Source: Pirellulaceae bacterium
GTDB taxonomy: Bacteria > Planctomycetota > Planctomycetia > Pirellulales > Pirellulaceae
NCBI GenBank assembly: GCA_026004775.1
Contig: BPJU01000001.1
Span: forward strand, 310,001 to 374,000
DNA length: 64,000 bases
Direction: 5' to 3'
The position numbers and the translations under genes were made by a program. Below are positions 18,365 to 27,553 of this stretch, piece after piece. Every line of letters begins with the position of its first letter. Position 1 is the first letter of the stretch. Under the pieces are notes generated by a model. That model saw only the letters and a list, made by a program, of their open reading frames with translations, ran no database searches and was not told where the DNA came from.

Positions 18365-19840
18365 ATGAACGTCTTGACACACTCCCGAACGTTGAAGGAT
18401 GCTCGAGTAGCGCTTTCGGCGCTTCAACTTGCGCAAGCGCCGCGGATCACGCGCATCATTTCCCGCGTTGTGTTGCTTGGCTTGGCGGCTTTGCCCTTTG
18501 CCCTACTGCTGGTTCCGTGGACGCAGACAGTTCACGGCATCGGCAGAGTAATCGCTTTTAATCCGGTCTACCGGCCCCAATACCTGGTCTCTCCCATCGA
18601 GGGGCGAATCAAGAAGTGGTATGTAGTGGAAGGAGAACGTGTGAAAGCGGGCCAGCTTGTCGTCGAGATGGTCGACAATGATCCGAATCTGGTCGAGCGG
18701 CTTCTCACCGAAGAGCAGGCGATCCTGGATCGGCTTCGCGCGGCTGAAGCGAGAGTGCAGGACATCGAGGCACGCATCCGCAACCTAGAGAACTCACGAC
18801 AACTGGCGTTGAGTGTGCAGCAAAGTATCCTCCGGCAAGAAGAGGCTCGCGTCTACGAGGCGGAGCAGGCCAAGTTGGAGGCCCAGGCGGCATGGGAAGC
18901 CGCCAAGCCTCAATATGAACGCCAAAAAGCCTTGTTTGAAAGCAAACAAGGAAGTCTCGTTTCCGAACGCGACGTGGAACTTGCTCGACAAGCCCTCCAA
19001 ACAGCCGAAGCCAAGTTGCGCCAAGCCGAAGCCCGTGTCAATCTGGCTAAAGCGGCGCAGAAAGCAGCTATGGATACTCTGGAGAAGATCGATGCCGATA
19101 CGGCCGCGATGATCAACTTGGAACGCGCCTCGTTGCGGTCGGCCGAGGCGGAAGTGGCTTCCATCCGCCGCGATAAAGCTCAAATCGAAGTGCGGATCGC
19201 ACGCCAGCGAGCCCAATACGTCACGGCGCCGGTGGACGGGATTATCTTTCGGTTGTTAGCCAACGCGGAACAAGGCGGTATCCTCGTCAAGCCCGGAGAG
19301 CGGCTGGCGGTATTGGTGCCGGACATCTACCCCGAGTCGCCGAACAACCGGTCCTCCGAGTCTCCGCGAGCGAGCAGTCAGGAACCAGGTCCCACGACGA
19401 ACGACGATCTTTCCGACTTGACCGAAGGGGACTATCCGGCTATCGTTGCGGAACTTCTGATTGACGGCAATGACATGCCACTAGTGCATGTCGGGGACAA
19501 AGTACGATTGCAGTTCGAAGGTTGGCCCGCGGTCCAGTTCGTCGGCTGGCCCTCGGTGGCTGTGGGAACTTTCGGAGGCAGGGTGTACCTGGTAGATCCT
19601 ACGGCAGACGAAACAGGTCTTTTCCGGATCCTGGTGGAACCGGATCCTGACGAAATGCCTTGGCCGGACAACCGGTATTTGCGTCAGGGAGTAAGGGCTC
19701 AGGGATGGGTATTGCTCAACCGCGTCTCATTGGGTTGGGAAGTGTGGCGGCGTTTGAACGGATTTCCTCCCAGCCGGTTTCTGAAGGAGCCGAAAGGCAA
19801 TCAGTGGCTTGGTCCCGTTCCGCTCAAAGTCGGCAAGTAA
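18365..19840 (+). CDS. HlyD-type membrane fusion (adaptor) protein
   Basis: About 491 residues. There is one N-terminal membrane anchor (about residues 30-55) and a split lipoyl/barrel-sandwich domain (P-I-E-G-R-I-K-K-W ... A-P-V-D-G-I-I-F). A long Gln/Glu/Ala-rich helical hairpin of about 180 residues separates the two halves of the lipoyl domain. The protein should bridge the ABC transporter and the outer membrane channel. The ATG at 18365 is 12 bases after the ABC stop, with AAGGGA as binding site; a GTG directly before it is possible. A low-complexity Ser/Pro linker lies near residues 320-345. Confidence 0.88.
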   Translation: MNVLTHSRTLKDARVALSALQLAQAPRITRIISRVVLLGLAALPFALLLVPWTQTVHGIGRVIAFNPVYRPQYLVSPIEGRIKKWYVVEGERVKAGQLVVEMVDNDPNLVERLLTEEQAILDRLRAAEARVQDIEARIRNLENSRQLALSVQQSILRQEEARVYEAEQAKLEAQAAWEAAKPQYERQKALFESKQGSLVSERDVELARQALQTAEAKLRQAEARVNLAKAAQKAAMDTLEKIDADTAAMINLERASLRSAEAEVASIRRDKAQIEVRIARQRAQYVTAPVDGIIFRLLANAEQGGILVKPGERLAVLVPDIYPESPNNRSSESPRASSQEPGPTTNDDLSDLTEGDYPAIVAELLIDGNDMPLVHVGDKVRLQFEGWPAVQFVGWPSVAVGTFGGRVYLVDPTADETGLFRILVEPDPDEMPWPDNRYLRQGVRAQGWVLLNRVSLGWEVWRRLNGFPPSRFLKEPKGNQWLGPVPLKVGK

Positions 19841-21441
19841 AGACGCTGTCGTCGAAGCTGATTTTTCTGGGGTTCTTGCTGGCGTGTGATTTGTCATTGC
19901 AGGACGTGTTACCCGACGGTGTTTCATGTCGTCGGGCTTGCGCTCAGATGTCGCCGGGGCCCGCGCCCGGGCCCGCAGATTCCGACGGGGCGGCTGACAA
20001 GAACTTCGAACGGTTGCCGCCGCCCCGGCTTCTGCTCCCCACACCTCCTGTTCCGCCCGATGACCGTCCCCAAGTTCGGCCGCTGACGTTGGACGAAGTG
20101 ATTGATTCCGTCCAGACTCATTTCCCGTTGTTGCTGGCGATTCTTCAGGAGCAAGGTATTACGGCAGGCCAGTTGCTTTCCGCACAAGGGGCGTTTGATC
20201 TCAAACTGAAGATGCAGGAGTATGGGCAGTTCGGCACTTTTGACAGCCAACGGGTGACGGTCGGGTTCGAGCAATACTTGCCGTACCAGGGAATTTCGTA
20301 TTTTGCCGGATATCGCCATTCGGTGGGAGACTTTCCGATCTATTACGGTGATAGGAAGACGGCCGATGGCGGCGAATGGCGCGCCGGATTAATCATTCCT
20401 TTGTTGGCGAACCGGGTGATTGACGCGCAGCGAGCGGCCGTGCGAAAAGCGGAGATCGGTCGCGCCTTGGCGGATCCGGCGATCGCCGGGCAGCGTATCG
20501 ACTTCGTTCGTGCCGCCGCGCGAGCCTACTGGAGTTGGGTGGCAGCCGGCCAACGTTATCTGATTACGCGTGCCGTGCTCGAAATCGCTCGCCAGCGAGA
20601 CAGGCAACTGGAGGAACTGGTCCGCCGTGGTGCCATTGCCGAAATCGAGCGTGTGGACAATCAGCGTGTGATTATCGAGCGGGAAGCGCGGTTGATTGCA
20701 GCGGAGCGGGTCTGGCAACAGGCTTCCATCGCCCTGTCGCTCTATCTGCGCAATGAAGTAGGCCTTCCCGTCCTTCCTGCCGCCGAACGGTTGCCGGCCG
20801 AGTTTGTCGAGCCGGTTCCGCTGGATCGTCAACAGGTGCTTCGCGACATCGAAGTGGCGCTGCAACAGCGTCCCGAACTGCAACGATTGCGCCTCCAGCG
20901 CGAACGGGCCCTGGTCGACCTGCAACTAGCCAGGAACCAGACGTTGCCGCAATTGAACGTCGGAATCAATGTCTACCAGGACGTCGGAGCAGCCGAACCG
21001 TCGAAGGTGCCGTTGTCGGGAACGGAGTTGGATCGCGCTGCCTATTTGGCCTCAGTGACGTTCGACGTGCCGCTGCAACGACGCGACGCCCGTGGGCGCA
21101 TCGTGACGGCCCAGGCAGCCATCACGCAGTTGGCTCATCAGGAGCAGTACCAGCGGGATCGCATCGTCACCGAAGTACAAGACGCGGCTTCTGCCTTGGA
21201 GCGTTCCTACGAGTTAGTGCAGAAGGCTCGGCAAAGTGTGCAGGTGGCACGGAGGGTGGAAGCTGCGGAGCGCGAACGTTTCTTCCGTGGTCAGGGATCT
21301 TTGTTGATCTTGAATCTGCGCGAGCTTATTACGGCCGAAGCTTCCTTTGCAGAAGTCGACGCGCTGGCTGACTATCACCGAGCGCTTGCCGATTACCGCG
21401 CCGCCCTTGGCACCGACGCCGCGCCTCCTCCCGCACCGTGA
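19705..21441 (+). CDS. TolC-like outer membrane efflux protein
   Basis: About 578 residues with two repeats of long amphipathic helices (for example around the Q-R-P-E-L-Q-R-L-R-L segment) typical of the outer membrane efflux protein family. It would form the outer membrane duct of this exporter. The hydrophobic signal-like stretch (K-L-I-F-L-G-F-L-L-A) lies about 55 residues inside the frame. Either the start is within the upstream HlyD gene (ATG at 19705 with AGGG before it, overlapping 136 bases) or a later non-ATG codon is used. The start is therefore uncertain, while the body of the gene is secure. Confidence 0.82.
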   Translation: MGIAQPRLIGLGSVAAFERISSQPVSEGAERQSVAWSRSAQSRQVKTLSSKLIFLGFLLACDLSLQDVLPDGVSCRRACAQMSPGPAPGPADSDGAADKNFERLPPPRLLLPTPPVPPDDRPQVRPLTLDEVIDSVQTHFPLLLAILQEQGITAGQLLSAQGAFDLKLKMQEYGQFGTFDSQRVTVGFEQYLPYQGISYFAGYRHSVGDFPIYYGDRKTADGGEWRAGLIIPLLANRVIDAQRAAVRKAEIGRALADPAIAGQRIDFVRAAARAYWSWVAAGQRYLITRAVLEIARQRDRQLEELVRRGAIAEIERVDNQRVIIEREARLIAAERVWQQASIALSLYLRNEVGLPVLPAAERLPAEFVEPVPLDRQQVLRDIEVALQQRPELQRLRLQRERALVDLQLARNQTLPQLNVGINVYQDVGAAEPSKVPLSGTELDRAAYLASVTFDVPLQRRDARGRIVTAQAAITQLAHQEQYQRDRIVTEVQDAASALERSYELVQKARQSVQVARRVEAAERERFFRGQGSLLILNLRELITAEASFAEVDALADYHRALADYRAALGTDAAPPPAP

Positions 21442-21655
21442 ATATCAACCTATCAGTCAAAATCACTCAGTTACGAAACCCACCTAGCGACAAATCCAGA
21501 CGGCGCACCCAAGGATCACCGCGCAGCGGCAATGAATCTGGCACCAACTCCATCAGTCACTCATTGAATGCCGGCCAAACATACAAGTCGCAATACCAAA
21601 TGCCCTCCTGCACACCGGATCTTGCCGTGACAACTGTTCATAGGTCGGACGAATC

Positions 21656-22759
21656 TTATAAGGTGGGCTTCAGTTTGCGCTTGTCGGAATCCGGTCTCCG
21701 CTTGTCCTGTTGGAACCACTGGTACGTCGGGTAGTTCACCGGCTTTCGCGGATCGTCCCGCGTATAAATCATCATCGCCCGCAGTTGTTGCATCGTCACG
21801 TCCATCCGGCTGACAAATGTGGCGATCCGCCGGGTAACTTCTTTGTGAAGCTCTTCGTTTTCAAATGTGCAGGCTGTGTCACGGCCCCGGTATCGGGCCG
21901 AGGGATCGGTTCGCACAGTCAATTTCGTGACTCGTATGTGCACACTGCCCGCTCCGTGCGGCTTACAGAAGCCGATCTTGTGCCGCATCGGCCCAGAAAG
22001 CGTACATGGCCCCTTGGCCTCGGGATGGAGTGCTTCCCGCCGCAGCGTGACCGTCACATTCTCTTCCAACACCAAACAATAAAGTAGCAGATTAAGTTCT
22101 TCGTCCCGTAAATTAACAAAATTCACTTGGAATGCAAATTGCGCGCCGGGCGAAATCGGCCGCACCGTAACCGTTTGGGTTATCCCGGCGTGAGGCGGTG
22201 TCAGCTCCTCGGTATCGACTATGTGATGATAGAACTTGCGACGTTTCTTGTCAGGATAGAAACTCTTGTGGTTAGGGTCCGGCTTGCCGACGGCTACCGC
22301 AAACCCCTTGTTGAGCAGAGGGGTATCCGAGATGAGTTCGGCATCACTGAAGTAAATCAGTCCCGCGAACGCATTTCCGCTCTCCAAGTAGCCGAAAGTG
22401 CGCGCGACGATATCGAATTTTTGATTGCCAGGTTGTCCTTGGCGAGCCTCACTCAGTTGATGATCCGGATCAACGTCCACATGGGGAAAGGGTACACACG
22501 CATTCCCTATCAGTTCGGCCAAGGAGCGAATGACGCCCTTCAGTGATGTGGCCGGAATGAACGGCTTGCCTCGACGATCGGTAACAAACTGACCTTTTCC
22601 GTCATTGATAATGAGCGGTGTAAGGGCCTGGAGCGTGCAGTCGATTCTGCCTGATAGTCCTTGAAAGCAATGATGATAATAGGGTACGTCCCGTTCCACC
22701 GGCTCTCGGCTCACTTCTACCCAGCGATAGGGATTCCAAAATTTCTCTCCTTCCGGCAT
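21656..22759 (-). CDS. Type III CRISPR RAMP protein, TIGR03986-like (Cas7 group)
   Basis: A 367-residue protein. It starts with an N-P-Y-R-W-V segment like the NPYNFV opening of TIGR03986 proteins. It then has the RAMP signature F-I-P-A-T-S-L-K-G-V-I-R (about 67-78) and a F-G-Y-L...A-F-A-G-L-I-Y-F-S-D-A block. RAMP proteins bind crRNA along the backbone of type III complexes. AGGAG lies 9 bases ahead of the ATG. It is the last gene of the minus-strand operon, 5 bases after csx19. The Asp aligned with the Cas7 cleavage residue is not clear here, so it may be a structural rather than a cutting subunit. Confidence 0.82.
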   Translation of the reverse strand: MPEGEKFWNPYRWVEVSREPVERDVPYYHHCFQGLSGRIDCTLQALTPLIINDGKGQFVTDRRGKPFIPATSLKGVIRSLAELIGNACVPFPHVDVDPDHQLSEARQGQPGNQKFDIVARTFGYLESGNAFAGLIYFSDAELISDTPLLNKGFAVAVGKPDPNHKSFYPDKKRRKFYHHIVDTEELTPPHAGITQTVTVRPISPGAQFAFQVNFVNLRDEELNLLLYCLVLEENVTVTLRREALHPEAKGPCTLSGPMRHKIGFCKPHGAGSVHIRVTKLTVRTDPSARYRGRDTACTFENEELHKEVTRRIATFVSRMDVTMQQLRAMMIYTRDDPRKPVNYPTYQWFQQDKRRPDSDKRKLKPTL

Positions 22760-22764
22760 GGTTA

Positions 22765-23370
22765 TTACTCCTGGTACGGCAACAAATTACAATATCGGAT
22801 AAAATGGCAACGCCCGACCTGGTCTGTCCACCGTTCGATTTGCAAGAACACACCCCGTGGGGTTCCTGCAATAGGATATCGAAAGCGATGTGGGATCCTC
22901 AGTTCTATCCATTCACCACTAGCGAGATTTGTCTGTTGTCCCCAAAGGAGCACCCTATCTTTTTGGCGGCTGAGCTGCTCTAATTCTGAGGAAAGATCGG
23001 TCCAATCGGAGAGTGCTTGTAAGTTGTCACCCAGGTAGACGCATCGGTAGTAGGCCGGTGGTGGGCTGTCGAGTCCGGCAGCGTCCAGCGGCTCTTCCAT
23101 CAGCCGCCAGCGAAGTTCTCCGGTGGGCGAAAATATGCGGCCGGCCAGGGTGCGTTCCAGTACGCTGCCTGCCCCTTGTTCGTGGGGGTAATAACCTGCC
23201 CGGTAGAACATGACCGGGTGTTGCGTCCCGCGCCACCAGTCGAACACCCAGCCATCGTAGGCTTCGATCCAGCAACGTACGTTGGACGACACGCCGGCAT
23301 TGCCAAGCGCGTCGGCTGCCGCCCGTAGTTGGTCAACCGACAAATCGGCGCACATCAATACGGTGTTCAT
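22765..23370 (-). CDS. csx19: Csx19 (TIGR03984-like) type III-D accessory protein
   Basis: A 201-residue protein with no RAMP glycine-rich loop. It contains aromatic-rich strands (W-I-E-A-Y-D-G-W-V-F-D-W-W, then a W-R-L-M stretch) and a Y-R-C-V-Y-L-G-D segment, and is in the right size range for TIGR03984. Csx19 is a marker of subtype III-D, where structural work places it in the effector complex. The assignment rests on size, position between RAMP genes and overall character; I could not run a profile search. It lies 24 bases after the upstream RAMP gene. Confidence 0.65.
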   Translation of the reverse strand: MNTVLMCADLSVDQLRAAADALGNAGVSSNVRCWIEAYDGWVFDWWRGTQHPVMFYRAGYYPHEQGAGSVLERTLAGRIFSPTGELRWRLMEEPLDAAGLDSPPPAYYRCVYLGDNLQALSDWTDLSSELEQLSRQKDRVLLWGQQTNLASGEWIELRIPHRFRYPIAGTPRGVFLQIERWTDQVGRCHFIRYCNLLPYQE

Positions 23371-23394
23371 GATTCAAGTCTCCGCCTGGCTCTA

Positions 23395-24330
23395 TCAGGA
23401 GGCCGTTCCTTTTGGCCCGCCGTGCCAGTTGAGAAACCCCTCGAAGGCAGGCGCCAGTGGGTTGACGTAATCGGCCCAGGTTTGGGAGATGTCGAACAAC
23501 GACCGCACGCCGTATTTCTGTGGTGGTGGCAGTTGAATCGGTTGCTGGGGCGACCATTCGTGCAGCCCGTAAGCCTGGCGTTCCTGGTCGCTCGCCAATT
23601 GGTACAACCCATCCAGGGTGGCAACCGGCGGGACATAAGAAAGCGCATAGCGGCTCACCGTACCGCGTACTCGGCCCATGCCACGACTGCGTCCGGAGCC
23701 AATTCCGACCAGTTCGTCTCGAAGGTCGGCCAGCAACAGATTCAAGGCCGCCAGTTGCCACAGCTCGAAATTTACCAGTCGGATCGTTGCCGCGAATCGA
23801 CCGCCCACCAGCGCCTGAAGATCGAAGAGCACTCCGCGTACCGTGCCACCGGTGAACCGGTCGATGCCCACGCCGTTCCTGCGTTCCAGCTTGGGCTGAT
23901 GTCCCGGCAGGGGATACGCATCGCTGATACTGAGACGTCCACCGAATTTTAAGGAACCGAACAAGCGGCAGGCAGCGCACGAATCAGCGTAGGATTGGGC
24001 AGAAGAGTCGTCCGATGAACGGGATCGGTAACCGCACCCATACGAGTTGCGTTCTTCGGCCACGGGCACAGGCAGTTGGCGCCGGCGATCGTAGTAGGGG
24101 ATGCACACACTGCCGGGGCGCAGCGTTCGCGCAATACGCTCCAAATGACTCCGCAATACGCCCTTCAGCGAGCTGCCCGGGAAATAGTACTCCTTCGACC
24201 CGGAACGATACGTCACCACCGGGACCATGTCCGGCCCGTCGATGGTCGAATAGCCACTCTTGACAAGAATGGGATCGATCGGCTCGAACTCCACCACCAC
24301 GTCGGCCTGGCACAAAAATCGCCTCAACAT
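23395..24330 (-). CDS. Type III CRISPR RAMP protein, Csx7/Csm3-like (Cas7 group)
   Basis: A 311-residue Cas7-type subunit. It has the RAMP loop Y-Y-F-P-G-S-S-L-K-G-V-L-R (48-60), a Cys pair C118-A-A-C121 followed by R-L-F-G-S as in SSO1426/Csx7 proteins, and a G-S-G-R-S-R-G-M-G-R glycine-rich segment near residue 210. Asp31 or Asp34 sits where Csm3 and Cmr4 carry their target-RNA-cutting Asp. An AAGGAA site precedes the ATG by 7 bases. Backbone subunit of the type III-D complex, possibly catalytic. Confidence 0.85.
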   Translation of the reverse strand: MLRRFLCQADVVVEFEPIDPILVKSGYSTIDGPDMVPVVTYRSGSKEYYFPGSSLKGVLRSHLERIARTLRPGSVCIPYYDRRRQLPVPVAEERNSYGCGYRSRSSDDSSAQSYADSCAACRLFGSLKFGGRLSISDAYPLPGHQPKLERRNGVGIDRFTGGTVRGVLFDLQALVGGRFAATIRLVNFELWQLAALNLLLADLRDELVGIGSGRSRGMGRVRGTVSRYALSYVPPVATLDGLYQLASDQERQAYGLHEWSPQQPIQLPPPQKYGVRSLFDISQTWADYVNPLAPAFEGFLNWHGGPKGTAS

Positions 24331-24400
24331 ACGCTATTCCTTTCGCCATTCAGCAGAGCCTACGCGTGCACACTGCGGTAACCTGCAACCGCTCACCCCG

Positions 24401-25240
24401 CTAGCTATTCGACAGCACCTCGTGAATGCGTTGCGAAAAATATTCTTCCCAATTCCCCAGATCCGACAGCCGGTCTTTGGGTTCCGTATGAGTGAGGAAC
24501 CGGATTTTTTGTTGCGGATCGCTAAGATCGACTCCTCGTACGGAGATGTTATCAAGGTGAAAACGGCCCAAGCCACGGCTTTTGAACCCTCCCAACACGT
24601 TGCCGCCGGCCCATTCAAACAACGCGGCTCCGAAAAGCGCCAAATCCTTATTGGAAGGATTATCCAGGTCGATAGTTACGGCAAAGCGGCTGCCGGGCGG
24701 AACCACTTCGTAATCATATTTAAGCCCGTCCACGGCGGTCTGGCTGTCCCGGTCGATGACTACGCCGTCCCGTATCTGTACCACCTCTGCCCAATCCTGA
24801 AGCACGCCATCACTGATCTGAATGCGCGAGGCCATTACGGGCGACCCAAAAAGCATGCAAACATCACATGTGTGGCGTTCAATCCATTGCAACCGCGCTT
24901 GTATACCTTGTTCAGTACTTCTACGATAGGACTCACGCACGTGGTGGTAGTATTTCACGTCCGAGGTGCAATTGACACCGGTCGCTTGTTGGTTGAGCAT
25001 GCAGGCGGTCATATTTAGAGCATGAGCCAGGCATTCACATGTGCTTCGCAGTCGCCCCTTCAAGGATGATCCGGGAAGGACAGGTTGGCCCAGCGGGTCC
25101 AGAACGACACCGAGGTCGCTAAGTGTCTCCCCTTCTTTGCCCGATCCGATGCGCCAGGCCGTATCGAATATCACATCGAACGTAACCAGCACTTTTTTTC
25201 TGAGTGCCATGTTGTCCAGGATAGCTGCCACGGTGTTCAT
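24401..25240 (-). CDS. Type III CRISPR RAMP protein, Csm3-like (Cas7 group)
   Basis: A 279-residue Cas7-type subunit with V-L-P-G-S-S-L-K-G-R-L-R (54-65), a C125-D-V-C128 pair followed by M-L-F-G-S, and a glycine-rich G-G-F-K-S-R-G-L-G-R segment near residue 220. Asp42 lies in the expected place for the target-RNA-cutting Asp of Csm3. AGGAG 9 bases ahead of the ATG at 25240 supports this start over an internal ATG at 25210. The neighbouring small-subunit gene ends 12 bases upstream. Confidence 0.85.
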   Translation of the reverse strand: MNTVAAILDNMALRKKVLVTFDVIFDTAWRIGSGKEGETLSDLGVVLDPLGQPVLPGSSLKGRLRSTCECLAHALNMTACMLNQQATGVNCTSDVKYYHHVRESYRRSTEQGIQARLQWIERHTCDVCMLFGSPVMASRIQISDGVLQDWAEVVQIRDGVVIDRDSQTAVDGLKYDYEVVPPGSRFAVTIDLDNPSNKDLALFGAALFEWAGGNVLGGFKSRGLGRFHLDNISVRGVDLSDPQQKIRFLTHTEPKDRLSDLGNWEEYFSQRIHEVLSNS

Positions 25241-25251
25241 GCCTGCGACTC

Positions 25252-25782
25252 CTAGCTTTGCTGCGCGGACTTATGATTTTCTTCCAATGCAAGATAGTAC
25301 AAATACTCGGTACAGAATCGTTGAAAAAAAGCTGGAATATGTGTTTCAAGCCACCTTTCCATCCAGGTCTTGCGTTCGGCAAGGAGGCGGTTTCTTTGCT
25401 GTCGCTCTTCCGGTGTAGCCGACGGGGCTTTACTCGGGATGTTCTGCTCTCGAAGATATTCGGGAGCGTAGTGTTCCGCCTCCTGAACAACCGACCAGGA
25501 GGCCGACGTTGCGCTGCTCAAATCCGATACGAGCTTCCAGAACTCTTTTTCTGCTTCCAGGCGGCTGGCAGTAGGGCCCCTGGTAGTTTCCAGTTTCTTT
25601 TCCACCCGCTGCCGCTGGTGGTCGGCAAAACTCTTCACGGAGAGCGGCTCTTGGAGCGAGATCTGTCGCAATCCGTGGATCTGACTCCGTTTGACAGGAG
25701 TGCCGTGCTGTCGGACGAATTCTTGCACGATCGCCATCGCCTGGTCTCGGTAGACGGTGTCCGATAAAAGGTCCACGCTCAT
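25252..25782 (-). CDS. Small helical type III-D protein (unassigned, possible subunit)
   Basis: About 176 residues, mostly charged helices with coiled-coil character (for example R-Q-R-V-E-K-K-L-E-T-T and E-K-E-F-W-K-L-V) and no recognised domain. I use the ATG at 25782, which overlaps the stop of the upstream gene as ATGA and has GGAG about 8 bases ahead; a frame from 25848 would overlap the upstream gene by 70 bases. It lies inside a type III-D operon, so it is either a second small (Cas11-like) subunit or an accessory protein. Function not recognised. Confidence 0.6.
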   Translation of the reverse strand: MSVDLLSDTVYRDQAMAIVQEFVRQHGTPVKRSQIHGLRQISLQEPLSVKSFADHQRQRVEKKLETTRGPTASRLEAEKEFWKLVSDLSSATSASWSVVQEAEHYAPEYLREQNIPSKAPSATPEERQQRNRLLAERKTWMERWLETHIPAFFQRFCTEYLYYLALEENHKSAQQS

Positions 25783-26198
25783 GACGCGGGCTCCAACTGA
25801 TCCAGGGCCACTCGGTAGAGGTATTGGCTGACTACGGCGCGCACCCAACCCCGCGCCAACCGCAAGCGAACTGCCATTGCCTGTTCCGGTGTGGAAGCAA
25901 CCTGTTGGGACTGCTTTCTCAGTTCATCGAGGTGTGCAAGCACGTGGGGGCCGACTTGCCGCCACTGGTCCCCTCCGGTCTTGCCCATTTGGTTCTTGAC
26001 AAAGTCCTCGATGTCGGCGAAGCGTGTCGCCGCGCAAACAATCTGCTGGAGATTGCGGATTTGTGTAGCGACTCGGCCTTTTTGTGGGTCATAGCGAAAG
26101 GCCTCGAAGAGCTGATCTCCCAACCGGGAAAACCGGTCGTGATTTGTATCGATGAATTCATCGACGTTTCTAATCATTTCGTGAGTTAACGTTGCCAT
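25779..26198 (-). CDS. Small helical protein, candidate Cas11/Csm2-like small subunit
   Basis: A 139-residue protein predicted to be almost entirely helical, with basic and hydrophobic heptads (Q-I-R-N-L-Q-Q-I-V, then R-L-A-R-G-W-V-R-A-V-V near the C-terminus). Size, fold character and position match the Cas11-type small subunit that type III complexes need, and no other gene here fits better. GGGAG stands 7 bases ahead of the ATG. It overlaps the csx10 stop by 13 bases and shares ATGA with the next gene, showing tight translational coupling. Family assignment is inference. Confidence 0.6.
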   Translation of the reverse strand: MATLTHEMIRNVDEFIDTNHDRFSRLGDQLFEAFRYDPQKGRVATQIRNLQQIVCAATRFADIEDFVKNQMGKTGGDQWRQVGPHVLAHLDELRKQSQQVASTPEQAMAVRLRLARGWVRAVVSQYLYRVALDQLEPAS

Positions 26199-27553
26199 TT
26201 CGGTTCTCCCTGGACGCCTGGCATAGCCTGAACGTGTATCGGATCATTGACGACGAATTGACCGTAACCTTCGCTTCGGCGCAGGCCGACGCCGGCTCGC
26301 CGTAGCTGCTGCAATCGATGGATCAGTTCAGCGCGGTCATCGGCAGAGCCGCGAAACCAGTAGACGTACACCGACCCGCGAGCGACCATCCATTCATCTT
26401 GCTTGGGAAGGCCGTGAGCGGCATTCCACCCGCGCACCAGCTGTTGTTGCGTTATGGCCAGGACACAGCGGACCTCTCCAGACTGACCGATCCTGGCAAC
26501 CGGTCGTTCGGAAACGGGAAACAAGCAATCGATATTGGGAAGAGGAGGAAGCCATGAAATGACATCGGCAAGATCCGGTGTGTATCGCAGCAGGCGATCC
26601 ACCAGAATGGCACCGGTGGGCAAGGATAGAGCGAAAATGAAATCATTCTCAGGGGCCAGCCGGCAGGCCGACGCCTCAGAATCGTGCGAAGCAATCGCAT
26701 CGTTGACAAACCGGATGATGGTTTCACTCCATTGCCCCCACCGCTGCTCGTCGGCCGCCGCTTCTTCCTCGGGCTTCTCATCTATGACCACTCGAACTCT
26801 GCCGTAACCGCGAGTCCTGTGATGGCCGAGAAACAAGATATTGTTCTCTCGCTGGAGCAGTTGCCTCACCGCTTGGATTGCGTCGTCCGTTGCGTCGAGC
26901 CATCCGTAAAGGCGGGTGGGAGATAATGACTGCAACCTGCCGTTGGATTGCCTTCGCGCGCCTTGATTGGCACCTGGCTGTGTCTGGTCAGAAGGAGCCT
27001 CTTCTGGCGGCGCCAGGGGAGCGATGGCATCGAGCGTGTAGAAGACTCCATCGGCTGCTGTGTCCGTGAGCCGATCGATCCCAACATGAGCCGCCACGTG
27101 AATGTGGGACGACCTATCGCGCATGCGATTGCCCAGCACCTCAAAAAAGCCTACGCATTTCTGCAAGTCCGAGCCACAACCTTCCACCGGGCATTCATAA
27201 AGATGCTTTCCGACCGTCTGGCTGATGGCACCATTTGTGAAATGCAGGGCGATGCGGTTCGCCAATTGGTCGACTTTGGGGTGGTCGTTTCGGCGGCGCT
27301 TGCAGGCGGTCATCGAGAGCGGATAGATGTTGCGGGCGGGATCCAGCGGACCAAAACGGCAATAACCACTTTGAACAAACAGGCGTTGAAACTCCGGGTC
27401 CGCCTCACCATGCTGTTGCAAATAGAGCGCGGCCAAAGCTCCGCGCAGCGTGGTACCCGGGATCGATTGCACCGTTTCCGACCGGTCCGACTGGCGGTCG
27501 CGCTTTAACGCCAATGGTGCTTCTAAAACTACCTGAAGGTTGTATCTTTTCAC
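26186..27553 (-). CDS. csx10: Csx10, Cas5-like RAMP protein of type III-D
   Basis: A 455-residue RAMP protein. Residues 1-40 form the first ferredoxin-like strand-helix with the loop S-I-P-G-T-T-L-R-G-A-L. A Cys cluster C-P-V-E-G-C-G lies near residue 120, and a second glycine-rich segment R-T-R-G-Y-G-R-V near residue 250, with another R-S-E-G-Y-G-Q close to the C-terminus. Csx10 is the Cas5-group subunit that caps the crRNA 5' handle and defines subtype III-D. It begins with GTG, with AGGAG 9 bases ahead, and the start overlaps the upstream RAMP stop by 4 bases. Confidence 0.85.
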   Translation of the reverse strand: MKRYNLQVVLEAPLALKRDRQSDRSETVQSIPGTTLRGALAALYLQQHGEADPEFQRLFVQSGYCRFGPLDPARNIYPLSMTACKRRRNDHPKVDQLANRIALHFTNGAISQTVGKHLYECPVEGCGSDLQKCVGFFEVLGNRMRDRSSHIHVAAHVGIDRLTDTAADGVFYTLDAIAPLAPPEEAPSDQTQPGANQGARRQSNGRLQSLSPTRLYGWLDATDDAIQAVRQLLQRENNILFLGHHRTRGYGRVRVVIDEKPEEEAAADEQRWGQWSETIIRFVNDAIASHDSEASACRLAPENDFIFALSLPTGAILVDRLLRYTPDLADVISWLPPLPNIDCLFPVSERPVARIGQSGEVRCVLAITQQQLVRGWNAAHGLPKQDEWMVARGSVYVYWFRGSADDRAELIHRLQQLRRAGVGLRRSEGYGQFVVNDPIHVQAMPGVQGEPKWQR

